Shown here piece by piece: positions 38,891 through 49,397 of a stretch of 64,000 nucleotides of DNA. Made by a program: the position numbers and the translations under genes. Source of the DNA: Candidatus Peribacteria bacterium RIFOXYB1_FULL_54_35 (GTDB lineage: Bacteria; Patescibacteriota; Gracilibacteria; Peribacterales; Peribacteraceae); NCBI GenBank assembly GCA_001787755.1, contig MFYJ01000014.1:1-64000 (forward strand). The letters run 5' to 3'. Position 1 is the first letter of the stretch. The number at the start of each line of letters is the position of its first letter. The notes beneath the pieces were generated by a model, which ran no database searches, was not told the origin of the DNA, and worked only from the letters and a program-made list of their open reading frames with translations.

Positions 38891-39304
38891 CTATCTCAGC
38901 AATCCCTGTACCCCGGCTGCCGTCTCACCTTGGCCGGTGGTTACGGAGTTGAGCACTGTGCCGAACTCACCCGGATCTTCGCTTAGTCCTATTCTCTGGG
39001 CCATGCCAATAGCTTCTACAAACGGTGTGAAGTCTCCTGTGTATTCTTCGTATCCCTGGAACTGAGTTTCTCCGGGGCCCATCACCTGTATGGTGTTGCT
39101 CCCGATGTTGTAGTGGACCTCGAAGTGGTCCGGCAGAATAATTTGCAGCTTCTGGTCCGAGAGCCAGTACTCACGGCCTGCCTAGTCCCGGAAACGCTGT
39201 ATGCCTTTTCCCCGCAGTTCCATATATGCGAGTCGTGCGATTCTTTTCTGCTCTTCGTGTCCTACAGCAAGTTCCTGCCGCCGCCCGTCAGATTGTTCGT
39301 TCAT
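38891..39304 (-). pseudogene. Hypothetical gene interrupted by an in-frame TAG at 39182-39184
   Basis: Same-frame peptides flank the TAG: MNEQSDGRRQELAVGHEEQKRIARLAYMELRGKGIQRFRD*AGREYWLSDQKLQIILPDHFEVHYNIGSNTIQVMGPGETQFQGYEEYTG... Confidence 0.6.
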
Positions 39305-39375
39305 ATGGAGAGAAGGAAACAATACTATTGTAACAAATTCTGAGTTATATGTGAAGCCCCCCAGCCTGAAGAGCT

Positions 39376-39888
39376 TCACGAAAGCGTCGCAGCACTGCAG
39401 CGTTCCGCGTGCAGAGCGGGCACTGCGCGCCGGAATCTCCCCAGTCTCCTGTGGAGACCTTGGAGGAGGATGACACAGTTTCCCGAGAGTGTTCGTATTT
39501 CCCGTTCCCTGAGCGGCGACGCGTTGAGTTCGTAGAGATGCCACGCGGTCTCCAGCGCGGTGAGCTCACCCATCAGTGCGTGCATCGCGCAGGCGTTTTC
39601 CTGCTGCAGAGCATCGATCGCCATGCCGTTCTCCATCTGCTTGAGGAGGTGCTCTATCGCCCATCGTTCCCTCTGAACGAATTGCACCAGGTAGGGAGCA
39701 ATTGCTTCTTCTGACATCCCAAATGCCAGGAGTTCGCTTGCAAGCCCGAACGCTTCCCTTGGAGAAATGCCTTTGTACTTCTGCTCACGTTCCGGGTCAT
39801 CCGGACGCCGGAATGGAGGCACACGGAGTGCCCGGTGGTTGAGGGGTTCATCCGGGAACCGCAGCATCTGTTGCCGGTCAGCTTTCAT
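39376..39888 (-). CDS. Hypothetical helical protein
   Basis: MKADRQQMLRFPDEPLNHRALRVPPFRRPDDPEREQKYKGISPREAFGLASELLAFGMSEEAIAPYL...; start chosen so that it overlaps the upstream ORF by 11 nt. Confidence 0.6.
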   Translation of the reverse strand: MKADRQQMLRFPDEPLNHRALRVPPFRRPDDPEREQKYKGISPREAFGLASELLAFGMSEEAIAPYLVQFVQRERWAIEHLLKQMENGMAIDALQQENACAMHALMGELTALETAWHLYELNASPLREREIRTLSGNCVILLQGLHRRLGRFRRAVPALHAERCSAATLS

Positions 39889-40213
39889 TCGTTGCAACGG
39901 GTGACGTTGCATCCCATTCTCCTCCCATCCATGCGATCGTTTGTTCCACTTTTTCAGGAGGGAAGAATTGTTTGTCTCTTCCGGCGGTGAGCATTCGCAG
40001 TTGCTGGGCAATTTCGTCTTGGCCCATTCCGATATTCCTGAGATCTGCAAGCGCACCTTCACGCGCTTCCCAGTCGGTCCCGTTCACGAGCGTGCGGATG
40101 TTGATGCCCCGCATTGCGCGGGCAACAGCGTGTCTGATGTGCATCCTGCCATCATCGTTTCGCCAGTCTCTCCCCGTGCCAGGCTTGTCCGATTCCTCGC
40201 AGCGCATGATCAT
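39878..40213 (-). CDS. Hypothetical protein
   Basis: 111-aa ORF, protein-like: MHIRHAVARAMRGINIRTLVNGTDWEAREGALADLRNIGMGQDEIAQQLRML...; start uncertain. Confidence 0.55.
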   Translation of the reverse strand: MIMRCEESDKPGTGRDWRNDDGRMHIRHAVARAMRGINIRTLVNGTDWEAREGALADLRNIGMGQDEIAQQLRMLTAGRDKQFFPPEKVEQTIAWMGGEWDATSPVATNES

Positions 40214-40361
40214 ATGAAGTTATATTATGCATACTATTGTTCTGTAGTCCAGTATTTTCTCCCGTGAGCCAAAAAACCTGTTTTTTGCAGTTTCTCTGGC
40301 TACCCGAACGTAGTACGCTAGCCAGCCTTAGCCTTTTTTGAGGTATGCTTCTCTCTCTTCT

Positions 40362-41663
40362 ATGCCGGAAGAAAATCTCTTCTACCATCCAGAGGCTGCA
40401 CCGCCCAATGCGCTTGTGCCTCAGTTTGGCAGTCAGGGGGAGAAGAGAGAGTACCTCGATCATCTCTTTGGCGGTCATGAGCCGGTAGAGGGAGCCGGGA
40501 AGCTCATCATGCCGGGGATGGCGAGCGGATGTGCCGTGGATGTCACGACAAAGGAGTACGTTGCCGAGATGGCGAGGTTGGGAATCATGGGAACCTGGGC
40601 CGGATCCGCACCCGGGTGGAGAATTCTCCTCGAGGATCTCTTCCATGAGCCGCCAGCAAGGAGGAAGGAACTCTTCAGTGAGTCGAACGGGAGGGCGGTG
40701 GAGGAGGCGGCTGCGTTTTTTCATGAGCGGTGTGAGCACTCCATACGGGGGGTGAATTCTATGCAGATTCTCGGGGATTTTGATCACACAGTGGATTGCA
40801 TTATCCAAAGCGGCAGTTTTGATTTTTTGGCAGCCGGAGCAGGTTTGGCGAAAAATTTTCCCGAGAGGTTTGCGCAGCCGGATGCGGCGCATATGTACTA
40901 CATACCGATTGTCTCGACTGCGACAACGGTGAAGCTCTTTGAGAGATTCATTGCGAAGAAAGAAGGCAACCGCCGCCCGGGTGCGTACTACTTTGAGTGG
41001 GAGAGCGCGGGGGGGCACCTTGGGCCGTACGAACCTGATAAAACCATTGAGCAGGTGATCGCAGAAATCCGGAAGCTTGCTCCCACAACGCCGATCATCC
41101 TCGCGGGCGGCATTGGCTACCGCGATCAGATCCGGATGGCCCAGGAAGTTGCGAATGGGTGGGCGTTTGCCACAAGAGGGATCCTGTCGCAGCCCCACTC
41201 AGGGCTCCCCAGAGACGTCGTTGAAAATGTGTACCTCAATTCTGCTTTAGGTATCGGGGTTGACAAGCGCAGTCCCACGGGATTCTCTTCCCGGCGGGTG
41301 CTCACTCCCATACCGGAGTACACGCCTGCAATGATCCAGGAGGCAGTCGATAACTGCGTGGGGTGCCTCCGCACGGGGAAATGCAAATTCCTGCAGGGTG
41401 CTGCCCGGAGGAAGGCGGGCGAACAGGTGGATGCAGGCCCGGATGAAATTCCGTACTGCATCGCGCGGGAACTCGCCAGGATGCGTGCAGGCATCATGAG
41501 AGTACAGGGGGTCTACGATGGCCTGTATTTCACGGGAGATCAGCTGCGGGATTTCCGCGGGGATACCGAACTCCATGGGGAGGAGGGGCAGAGAACCGTC
41601 CCGACACAGGAGCAGGCGGTGTGGTACATGCTGACGCACGATTCCCGGAAACCCACGGCCTAA
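40362..41663 (+). CDS. Nitronate monooxygenase / PfaD-like FMN-dependent oxidoreductase with C-terminal Cys cluster
   Basis: LAAGAGLAKNFPERF, VSTATTVKLFERF, ESAGGHLGP, TPIILAGGIGYRDQIRMAQEVANGWAFATRGI; CVGCLRTGKCKF. Confidence 0.8.
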   Translation: MPEENLFYHPEAAPPNALVPQFGSQGEKREYLDHLFGGHEPVEGAGKLIMPGMASGCAVDVTTKEYVAEMARLGIMGTWAGSAPGWRILLEDLFHEPPARRKELFSESNGRAVEEAAAFFHERCEHSIRGVNSMQILGDFDHTVDCIIQSGSFDFLAAGAGLAKNFPERFAQPDAAHMYYIPIVSTATTVKLFERFIAKKEGNRRPGAYYFEWESAGGHLGPYEPDKTIEQVIAEIRKLAPTTPIILAGGIGYRDQIRMAQEVANGWAFATRGILSQPHSGLPRDVVENVYLNSALGIGVDKRSPTGFSSRRVLTPIPEYTPAMIQEAVDNCVGCLRTGKCKFLQGAARRKAGEQVDAGPDEIPYCIARELARMRAGIMRVQGVYDGLYFTGDQLRDFRGDTELHGEEGQRTVPTQEQAVWYMLTHDSRKPTA

Positions 41664-41714
41664 GCGCGGGGTTCCTCCATACACTTTCTGGCCCTTTTCG
41701 GGCAGACTGCACCT

Positions 41715-42647
41715 ATGTCTCAGCAGCGCACGGATGTCTTCTTCGGCCCGGCAGCTGCATTTGAGCATCAGAATCTCATCCAGAAGAAGAAGGGGGCACT
41801 GATCCCTTCTCGCAATGTTTCAGATGAATACTGCTACCTCCTCTTCGTGCCGCGGGATGCGCATTCCCAGAGCATCCAGACGTACGACATTGGTGCAAGG
41901 AATAGCAGGTTGATCATTCTTCTTGAGGAAGGAGCAACGGTGCAAGCACGTGTGTGGTTGGGGTGTGCAGAATCCCACTCGTCGCATACGACAGAAATTT
42001 TTCTTGAGGATGGTGCGGAGCTTTCTCTTCTCTTTGTGCAGGAGAGTGATGCTCCTTCTCTCACCATCCGGCAGAGGAGTGCGATTGGTGCGAATACAAA
42101 ACTCTCCATGCAGAATGTCAGCCTTGGGAGCGCACAGCTGGAGCACAGCTTCCTTTCAGATGTTCTGGGCGTGCAGGCGGAGAGTTCGGTTGACTGGCTC
42201 TTCTATTCCAAACATGCCGAGCAGCAGCACATCCACGCATGCAATGTGTTCCATGCCCGGGACGGCAGCGGGGAAATCACCATGAAGGGGGTCGCGGAGG
42301 ACAAGGCTCACATGGTATGTACCGGCATGATCGATATAGAGCTTGGGGGTGGCGGTACAGATACCTACCTCAGGGAGGATGTTCTCATGCTCGACAGAAC
42401 TGCCAAGGTCGATGCGGTGCCGGGCCTGGAGATTAAAACAAATGATGTGAAGGCAAGCCACAGTGCCACTGTCTCCAGGGTGACAGAGGAAGATCTCTTC
42501 TACTTCGCCTCACGCGGCATCCCGCAGCGGGCGGCAAGAGAAATGTACATCCTGGGATTCCTTGGTGACCTCACACGGCGCATTGCCGATGAGCGGGAAC
42601 GTGCTTCTGTGCTCGAAGCAATTGAGCGCAAATATAGGAAGAGGTAA
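41715..42647 (+). CDS. sufD: SufB/SufD-family Fe-S assembly protein, SufD-like
   Basis: VFHARDGSGEITMKGVAEDKAHMVCTGMIDIELGGGGTDTYLREDVLMLDRTAKVDAVPGLEIKTNDVKASHSATVSRVTEEDLFYFASRGI. Confidence 0.9.
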   Translation: MSQQRTDVFFGPAAAFEHQNLIQKKKGALIPSRNVSDEYCYLLFVPRDAHSQSIQTYDIGARNSRLIILLEEGATVQARVWLGCAESHSSHTTEIFLEDGAELSLLFVQESDAPSLTIRQRSAIGANTKLSMQNVSLGSAQLEHSFLSDVLGVQAESSVDWLFYSKHAEQQHIHACNVFHARDGSGEITMKGVAEDKAHMVCTGMIDIELGGGGTDTYLREDVLMLDRTAKVDAVPGLEIKTNDVKASHSATVSRVTEEDLFYFASRGIPQRAAREMYILGFLGDLTRRIADERERASVLEAIERKYRKR

Positions 42648-42687
42648 GAGAATAAGAGAGTAAGAGGAAAAGGAGCACTAAGTCCTC

Positions 42688-43341
42688 TTATTCTCTTCCC
42701 TCCTGCTCAACCGATCTCTTCGTCAGAGGTTCCAGGCCGTCCTCCGTTACCAGGAAGAGCCTTGGAGTGAGTTTGTACTTGTCTCCTTCTGCATAAGCTT
42801 TTTCCACCTGCTCAATAAAGTCGCTGGTGTAGGAGAGATCCTTGTGCCAGAAAATGAGGAAGTCCCGCACGGGCATTCCTGCAATGTATTCTGCACCGAG
42901 GTACTCACGCATGTTCTTCTGCAGGGAAGGGGAGAGGATGCGGACCGCATCGTACCCGTCTCCTGTCTCTATGATGGCATAGCGCCCTTTTTCATCCTCG
43001 TTGGTATCGGCATACTGCACTTCTGTATTCCCCACCAGTTTCTCCAGGTTTTTCATGGCTGTGCGGTGTAGTGTCTTTTGATTGATGCCCCACTCTTCCA
43101 GGTTGTATTTCATGATGAAGTTGTAACTCTGGTCATGATCAATGACGTAGCCGAGGCTGAGATCGCGGGAGATTTCCTCGTACACAATCGCGGGCAGCCT
43201 GCGCCTCAGATTCCCTTCCATGAGCTGCGGCAGCACCGATGTCTTCACTTCTCTCCACTCCGCATTTCCCCCACATCCCGAGAGGAAGAGGGAAGGGATG
43301 AGCAGCAGGGCTGCTATGGCAGGTATGAAGACCTTTTTCAT
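42688..43341 (-). CDS. Predicted lipoprotein, unknown function
   Basis: Signal peptide with lipobox MKKVFIPAIAALLLIPSLFLSGCGG; start chosen at this Met (ORF track begins at 43443). Confidence 0.75.
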   Translation of the reverse strand: MKKVFIPAIAALLLIPSLFLSGCGGNAEWREVKTSVLPQLMEGNLRRRLPAIVYEEISRDLSLGYVIDHDQSYNFIMKYNLEEWGINQKTLHRTAMKNLEKLVGNTEVQYADTNEDEKGRYAIIETGDGYDAVRILSPSLQKNMREYLGAEYIAGMPVRDFLIFWHKDLSYTSDFIEQVEKAYAEGDKYKLTPRLFLVTEDGLEPLTKRSVEQEGRE

Positions 43342-43563
43342 CCACCTTCGCTCTGTGTACACGGAGCTACGGTGGATTCCGCATGGTATTTCTAGTGTGG
43401 CGTTGGTGCGCTCCATAGGGGGGAGATTGTAGCCTCTGCGCAATATCTTGCATCGAAATTAGAGCTGAATTCGATATGTACAAATACTATATTTTATGGT
43501 TAAATGTTACTTAGGAATGTCGTTTCCCGGTTTCTGTTCGTTTCACCATTGGAGGACCTTGCT

Positions 43564-44076
43564 ATGCAACGGTCGAAGAAAGTGTTGGTTCTGAGCGCTG
43601 TTCTTGCGGCGCTCGTCGTGGCCCTGATCTGGTACGCCCTTGCCAAGAGCGCTCTGAGTGCTTATGGCGGAGCTGCCATGGGCCTGGTGATGACCCATCT
43701 CTGCTGTATCTTCTTCGTCTGGTTCAAGAAAGCCGGCGAGGAGATCTGCGAGACGAGCTGGGATGTGCGGGAGGCAGCAAACGGCCAATGGCTGCTAAAG
43801 CTGCTGGTGAGCCGCGTCCTGAACGCGGTCTGCCTGCTTGCACTGTTCCCGTTCGTCTTCGTCGCACTCAGCAGAGGCCCGGAGTCGCAGGTGCTCAGCG
43901 CCGCTGCGGTCCTGAGTGGATTCGTGGCTCTGCCCCTTCTCGCGGGGTTGGTTCTTGCCGTTCTCCAAGTGCTGGAGGAGGTAGGAGTCGATCCGACGGT
44001 GGAGCGCAGGCTCGAGGAGATTCAGACGCAGCCGCCTGCTGAGTCCAAAGGCGGCCCCGGTACCGACGAAGTGTGA
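43564..44076 (+). CDS. Small multi-TM protein of unknown function
   Basis: MQRSKKVLVLSAVLAALVVALIWYALAKSALSAYGG...; preceded by GGAGG (43551-43555) 8 nt before ATG. Confidence 0.7.
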   Translation: MQRSKKVLVLSAVLAALVVALIWYALAKSALSAYGGAAMGLVMTHLCCIFFVWFKKAGEEICETSWDVREAANGQWLLKLLVSRVLNAVCLLALFPFVFVALSRGPESQVLSAAAVLSGFVALPLLAGLVLAVLQVLEEVGVDPTVERRLEEIQTQPPAESKGGPGTDEV

Positions 44077-44108
44077 CATTCCAACGCCCGGCTCTGTCCG
44101 GGTACCTC

Positions 44109-44141
44109 AACGGGTGGGAGGCACTGTGCCGCTCACCCGTT
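44109..44141. terminator. Hairpin, putative terminator of the small TM protein gene
   Basis: AACGGGTG (44109-44116) ... CACCCGTT (44134-44141) perfect 8-bp stem shortly after the CDS. Confidence 0.5.
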
Positions 44142-44144
44142 TGA

Positions 44145-44459
44145 TTATTCAATGGGCGGAGGAATGTACTCAAAGCTCTGTCGTACGATTTTGTCTTCGC
44201 TGCTTCCTATGACCATGGCGGGGAAATCTATGGTGACATGGAAACAGTCCCTTTTTACGCGCAGTGTAATGCACTCGATCAGTTCATCTGCCGGTGGCAG
44301 AGTGATCTCCACCCTCTCGCCGTCTACTTCATCATAGAGGACAGAGGCACCATCAAAGATTCTTGTCTGGAGGGTTTCATGTAAATCCGTGAAAAATTTC
44401 TCATGGTGTTCGCTACGGAGAGTTGCTCTGCCCGGTGCACGGTCAATGTACTCTTCTAT
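44145..44459 (-). CDS. Unlisted protein-like ORF without ATG/GTG/TTG start
   Basis: Reverse-strand frame reads (I)EEYIDRAPGRATLRSEHHEKFFTDLHETLQTRIFDGASVLYDEVDGERVEITLPPADELIECITLRVKRDCFHVTIDFPAMVIGSSEDKIVRQSFEYIPPPIE*; absent from the ORF track. Confidence 0.5.
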   Translation of the reverse strand: MEEYIDRAPGRATLRSEHHEKFFTDLHETLQTRIFDGASVLYDEVDGERVEITLPPADELIECITLRVKRDCFHVTIDFPAMVIGSSEDKIVRQSFEYIPPPIE

Positions 44460-44766
44460 GGTTCTAAATTAGAACAATATCTTTCTTTGTCAATGATAGG
44501 GAGAACTATCGCACTCCTGTTCGGGGATCCGAGTTTCTCAGGACCGAGGGCAAGGTAAATTTCGTGCATAAAAAAAGCTCCTGTTCACAGCATTGCAGAG
44601 TAGAGAAGCGATCCCGGGCCCCAAAGCTCTGAGTCCTTGCGAGGCAAGAATCAGGGCATTGGGGGGTAGTTCCCGGTCAATTCATCGCATGTTGGCATCA
44701 ACTACCATCCAGCGCATGCGTTAGGTACACCCTTCGGCGCAAAGCGCCTCAGGGCAAGTTCCCTGG

Positions 44767-46239
<1,473 letters not shown>

Positions 46240-46658
46240 GAGATGACCGCCCCAGTAGCACGCGCTAAGCGCGACTACGGGGCAAACCCTTCAGTACGCG
46301 TCGAACGCGACTTCAGGGAAAATTGGTCAAAGGAAAACTAGTAATTTCTAGTTTCATTTTTAAAGTTAAATTTAAGATAGGTCCATGCTGTACTGCCATA
46401 CGGCAGCGCAGATGGCCACACTTCTCTACTCTGCGATGCTGTGAATGAGCTTTCTCATTCACCCTGAGTCCTGTCGAAGGGTGAAGGAGCCAAAAAACTC
46501 CGGTCTCAATGGAGGTGAATACTCCACCGAGGCCGATTGAGCCAAAACATCATAAGTCATGGGTGGAAGTGGTCAAGGACTTTTCAGCAGAATCTTCATT
46601 TTTCGCATGTTCTTTGAGCAATTGTGATACATGTCCTCCTTCTCTATGCTAGGAACCT

Positions 46659-48278
46659 ATGGTGGAGAATCTCTCTCAAAAGCGGTGGTACGCTACGGTA
46701 TTTTGTTTTGCAGTCTTTCTTGGTGCTCTCGTGAGCGTGCCGCACTGGATACACATTTTGAGTCCGCAGTACCAGGGGATTCCTGTGCACTTCAATGCGG
46801 ATGAGTACAGTTACCTCCCGCGTGTGCAGGAGGTGCTCACGGGCAAGCTCAACCGGTTCGGCGTGGCGATCGCCGGCGGCGAAGAGCTCCTCCCCGCTTT
46901 GCAGCCGGGACTCATAGAGCAGGCGTACGGTCTTTTCTTCCGTTCCATCACCGATCAGGCGTTCGATGTGTTCACCGTCATGGATTTTGTGGCACCTATT
47001 CTGCTCTTCATCGTCATGGTCGGGTTCTGCCGGGCGTGCCAGCTCTCGCGCCGTCGCGCACTGGTTGTCGCCGTCCTCTTTTCCCTTCTTGAGCTCTATA
47101 ACCTGGGCCGCCCCATCCATCAGTGCATGAGTTTTCTCCTTGTGCTCCTCTCCCTCTGGGGGCTCGTGGAGGGATTGGAAGGCCGGTGGCTGCGCGGTCT
47201 CCTGGGCGGAGTACTCATGGGGCTTCTCGTTGGCGTGTACTTCTGGAGCTTCTCGGCTGCATGGGCGTGGTGGGGGCTTCTGCTTCTTTACGTGCTCCTG
47301 CAGCGGTCATGGTCCGATGCGGGCAAACTTCTTCTCTTCGGAGTAGCGGGTCTTGTGGCAGGGAGCCCTTTCCTTCTTGCGATGCGCCGCCTCTCGGGAC
47401 ATCCTCTCTACGAGGAAGTTTTCTTCCGCAGCGGAGTCGGCTACTCACATATGCCGGAGTCCTGGCCATGGACAGTTCTCTTCTTCGTTATGGCTATTGG
47501 GTTGCTCGTTCTCTGGAGGCGAAGCAGCCGCCCATCCATCTACGTCGTCTGTACAGTGGTGGCGGCGTTCGTTCTGCTCAATCAGCATCTTGTGCATGGA
47601 GTTCTCTTCCTTTTCGCATCGCACTACCTTTTCTTCCTCGTCTTCGCGGCAGTACTGACACTCGTTGCTCTCTGGGGGGACAGATCCAGGTGGAGCATCG
47701 CAGCGTCGCTTGCTGCAGCAGTGTTCCTCCTTGGCATTGCGTATGACAACCGGTCGGTTATCTCCCAGTGGAGGATCGATGCGGAGGATTTCTCTGAGCA
47801 GCACCTCGCCTCTGCACTGCCGGTGTTCGACATTCTTGAGTGGTCCGTGATTCTCGCAGATCCGCTCACTTCCTCCTTCATTGCCAGTCACACGAAGCAC
47901 GATGTGCTCTTTACAAACTACATTCAGCACGAGCTGCGATCACACCAGGAAATCGCGGAGCGGTACTGTCTTTCCCAGTTACCGTTTGTGCCAGATCAGC
48001 GCCATCCGGAAGGAGAGCCTGTTCTCATCTATGGAGCTGCATACGATACCCTCTTCACCGATGCGGAGAAGACACGTCTCCGGGAGCAGGAACTCGCTCT
48101 TGTGGACCGGACATGTGCCACCATGGACCTCGATCCGCGTGCGCTCCTTGGGGAGTACCGAGTGCAGTACTTCTTCTGGGATGAGGAGCGGCAGCCCGAA
48201 TGGAAGGTTCCTATGCTCAATGTCCCTGTGCGCGAAGTGGCACGGGGAGAGGGATGGTCGCTGTGGAAGATTCGCTGA
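46659..48278 (+). CDS. Multi-TM glycosyltransferase-like membrane protein
   Basis: Many TM segments, ArnT/PMT-like hydrophobicity pattern, NADEYSYLPRVQEVLTGKL; upstream TTGTGA-17-TATGCT-8-ATG. Confidence 0.7.
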   Translation: MVENLSQKRWYATVFCFAVFLGALVSVPHWIHILSPQYQGIPVHFNADEYSYLPRVQEVLTGKLNRFGVAIAGGEELLPALQPGLIEQAYGLFFRSITDQAFDVFTVMDFVAPILLFIVMVGFCRACQLSRRRALVVAVLFSLLELYNLGRPIHQCMSFLLVLLSLWGLVEGLEGRWLRGLLGGVLMGLLVGVYFWSFSAAWAWWGLLLLYVLLQRSWSDAGKLLLFGVAGLVAGSPFLLAMRRLSGHPLYEEVFFRSGVGYSHMPESWPWTVLFFVMAIGLLVLWRRSSRPSIYVVCTVVAAFVLLNQHLVHGVLFLFASHYLFFLVFAAVLTLVALWGDRSRWSIAASLAAAVFLLGIAYDNRSVISQWRIDAEDFSEQHLASALPVFDILEWSVILADPLTSSFIASHTKHDVLFTNYIQHELRSHQEIAERYCLSQLPFVPDQRHPEGEPVLIYGAAYDTLFTDAEKTRLREQELALVDRTCATMDLDPRALLGEYRVQYFFWDEERQPEWKVPMLNVPVREVARGEGWSLWKIR

Positions 48279-48467
48279 TCACCAGCCTTCGCAGGAGGCC
48301 ACAGTCATAGGCCGTGGAGGAATGTGCTATTCAAACTTCCTTGTTTTTTGGCCTCCTGCTACGGCCGGCGAGATTGGCTATTCTTCAATTTCCGGAAGTG
48401 CCATGTGCCTGTCTTCGCTAAAACGAGGCCGCTTCAGATACGTGCGGGCAGATGAGTCCGTGGGTAT

Positions 48468-49352
48468 CTACAGATTTCTCTGCGAGGAGCGCGCGATCAT
48501 GTCAGCGAGCAGACCGAAGCAGGCCAGTTGTATTCCGGCGAGAAGGAAAATGAGTCCGAGCGGCGCGAGGGAATTCTGTGTAATGATTCCCGCAAGGAAT
48601 GTACCGAGGGAAAGGACACAGAGAAGGACGCTCGGTGCGACGAAGAACCGCATGGGCCGGAAGTAGAGAATAATGCGGCCAATAATAGTGAGGAAGTACA
48701 TGAAATGCAGGGGGCCGTACACTCCTGCGGAGAGCTTGCTCTTCCCGACCCGCTCGAAGTAATCAATAGGAATGAACGTGACGTTATATCCGTTCGTGAG
48801 AGCAGCGAGAGTAATGGTAATGCAAGAGGAGAAGCCGTCCGGGAAAAGGTGCATGAAACGCTCAACGAGCGCGCGGTCCATCATGCGCATTCCGGAATTG
48901 ATGTCCGGTATGTTCATTTGGGTGAGGTGTACAGCGAGTTTTGTAAGAATCCATTTTCCGATGCGGTTATGCAGGCTTACTGCCTGCGGGTTTATCCTGC
49001 GTGCGCCGACAACCATGTCTGCCTTTTCTTTCTGCATTGTTCTGTACAAGTCCGGGAAGCGGCTGATGGGATATGTTCCATCTGCATCTACTATGGCGAG
49101 TGTGTTCCCCTTTGCATGACGGATGCCTGTTTTAAGGGCGGCACCGTTTCCACGGTTCGTGTTGTGGTGCACGACGGTTACGGCAGGATGTACAGCTTTT
49201 CTGAGCAATGCACCCGTCCCATCCGTACTGCCATCGTTCACCACGATTATTTCGTAGCTGTCTCCGCATTGGTTTAATGCCTTGTGGGCCTGTTCCAGCG
49301 TCTGGAGTATTGCTCCTTCCTCATTGAATGCGGGGATGATGAGGGAAATCAT
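48468..49352 (-). CDS. Glycosyltransferase family 2 (dolichol-phosphate mannose synthase-like) with C-terminal TM
   Basis: ISLIIPAFNEEGAILQTLEQAHKAL, IVVNDGSTDGTGALL, VDADGTYPISRFPDL. Confidence 0.92.
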   Translation of the reverse strand: MISLIIPAFNEEGAILQTLEQAHKALNQCGDSYEIIVVNDGSTDGTGALLRKAVHPAVTVVHHNTNRGNGAALKTGIRHAKGNTLAIVDADGTYPISRFPDLYRTMQKEKADMVVGARRINPQAVSLHNRIGKWILTKLAVHLTQMNIPDINSGMRMMDRALVERFMHLFPDGFSSCITITLAALTNGYNVTFIPIDYFERVGKSKLSAGVYGPLHFMYFLTIIGRIILYFRPMRFFVAPSVLLCVLSLGTFLAGIITQNSLAPLGLIFLLAGIQLACFGLLADMIARSSQRNL

Positions 49353-49397
49353 GGCTTCATACTAAGCGCTTAGGAGGCTTTCGTGTAGAATTTTTCG

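Noticed and set aside
39182-39184. Genome-wide TAG recoding as explanation for the interrupted gene
   Set aside because: secA and other intact genes terminate at TAG, so TAG acts as a normal stop here
40152-41198. 348-aa minus-strand ORF
   Set aside because: Antisense to the flavoenzyme; Arg/His-rich shadow composition
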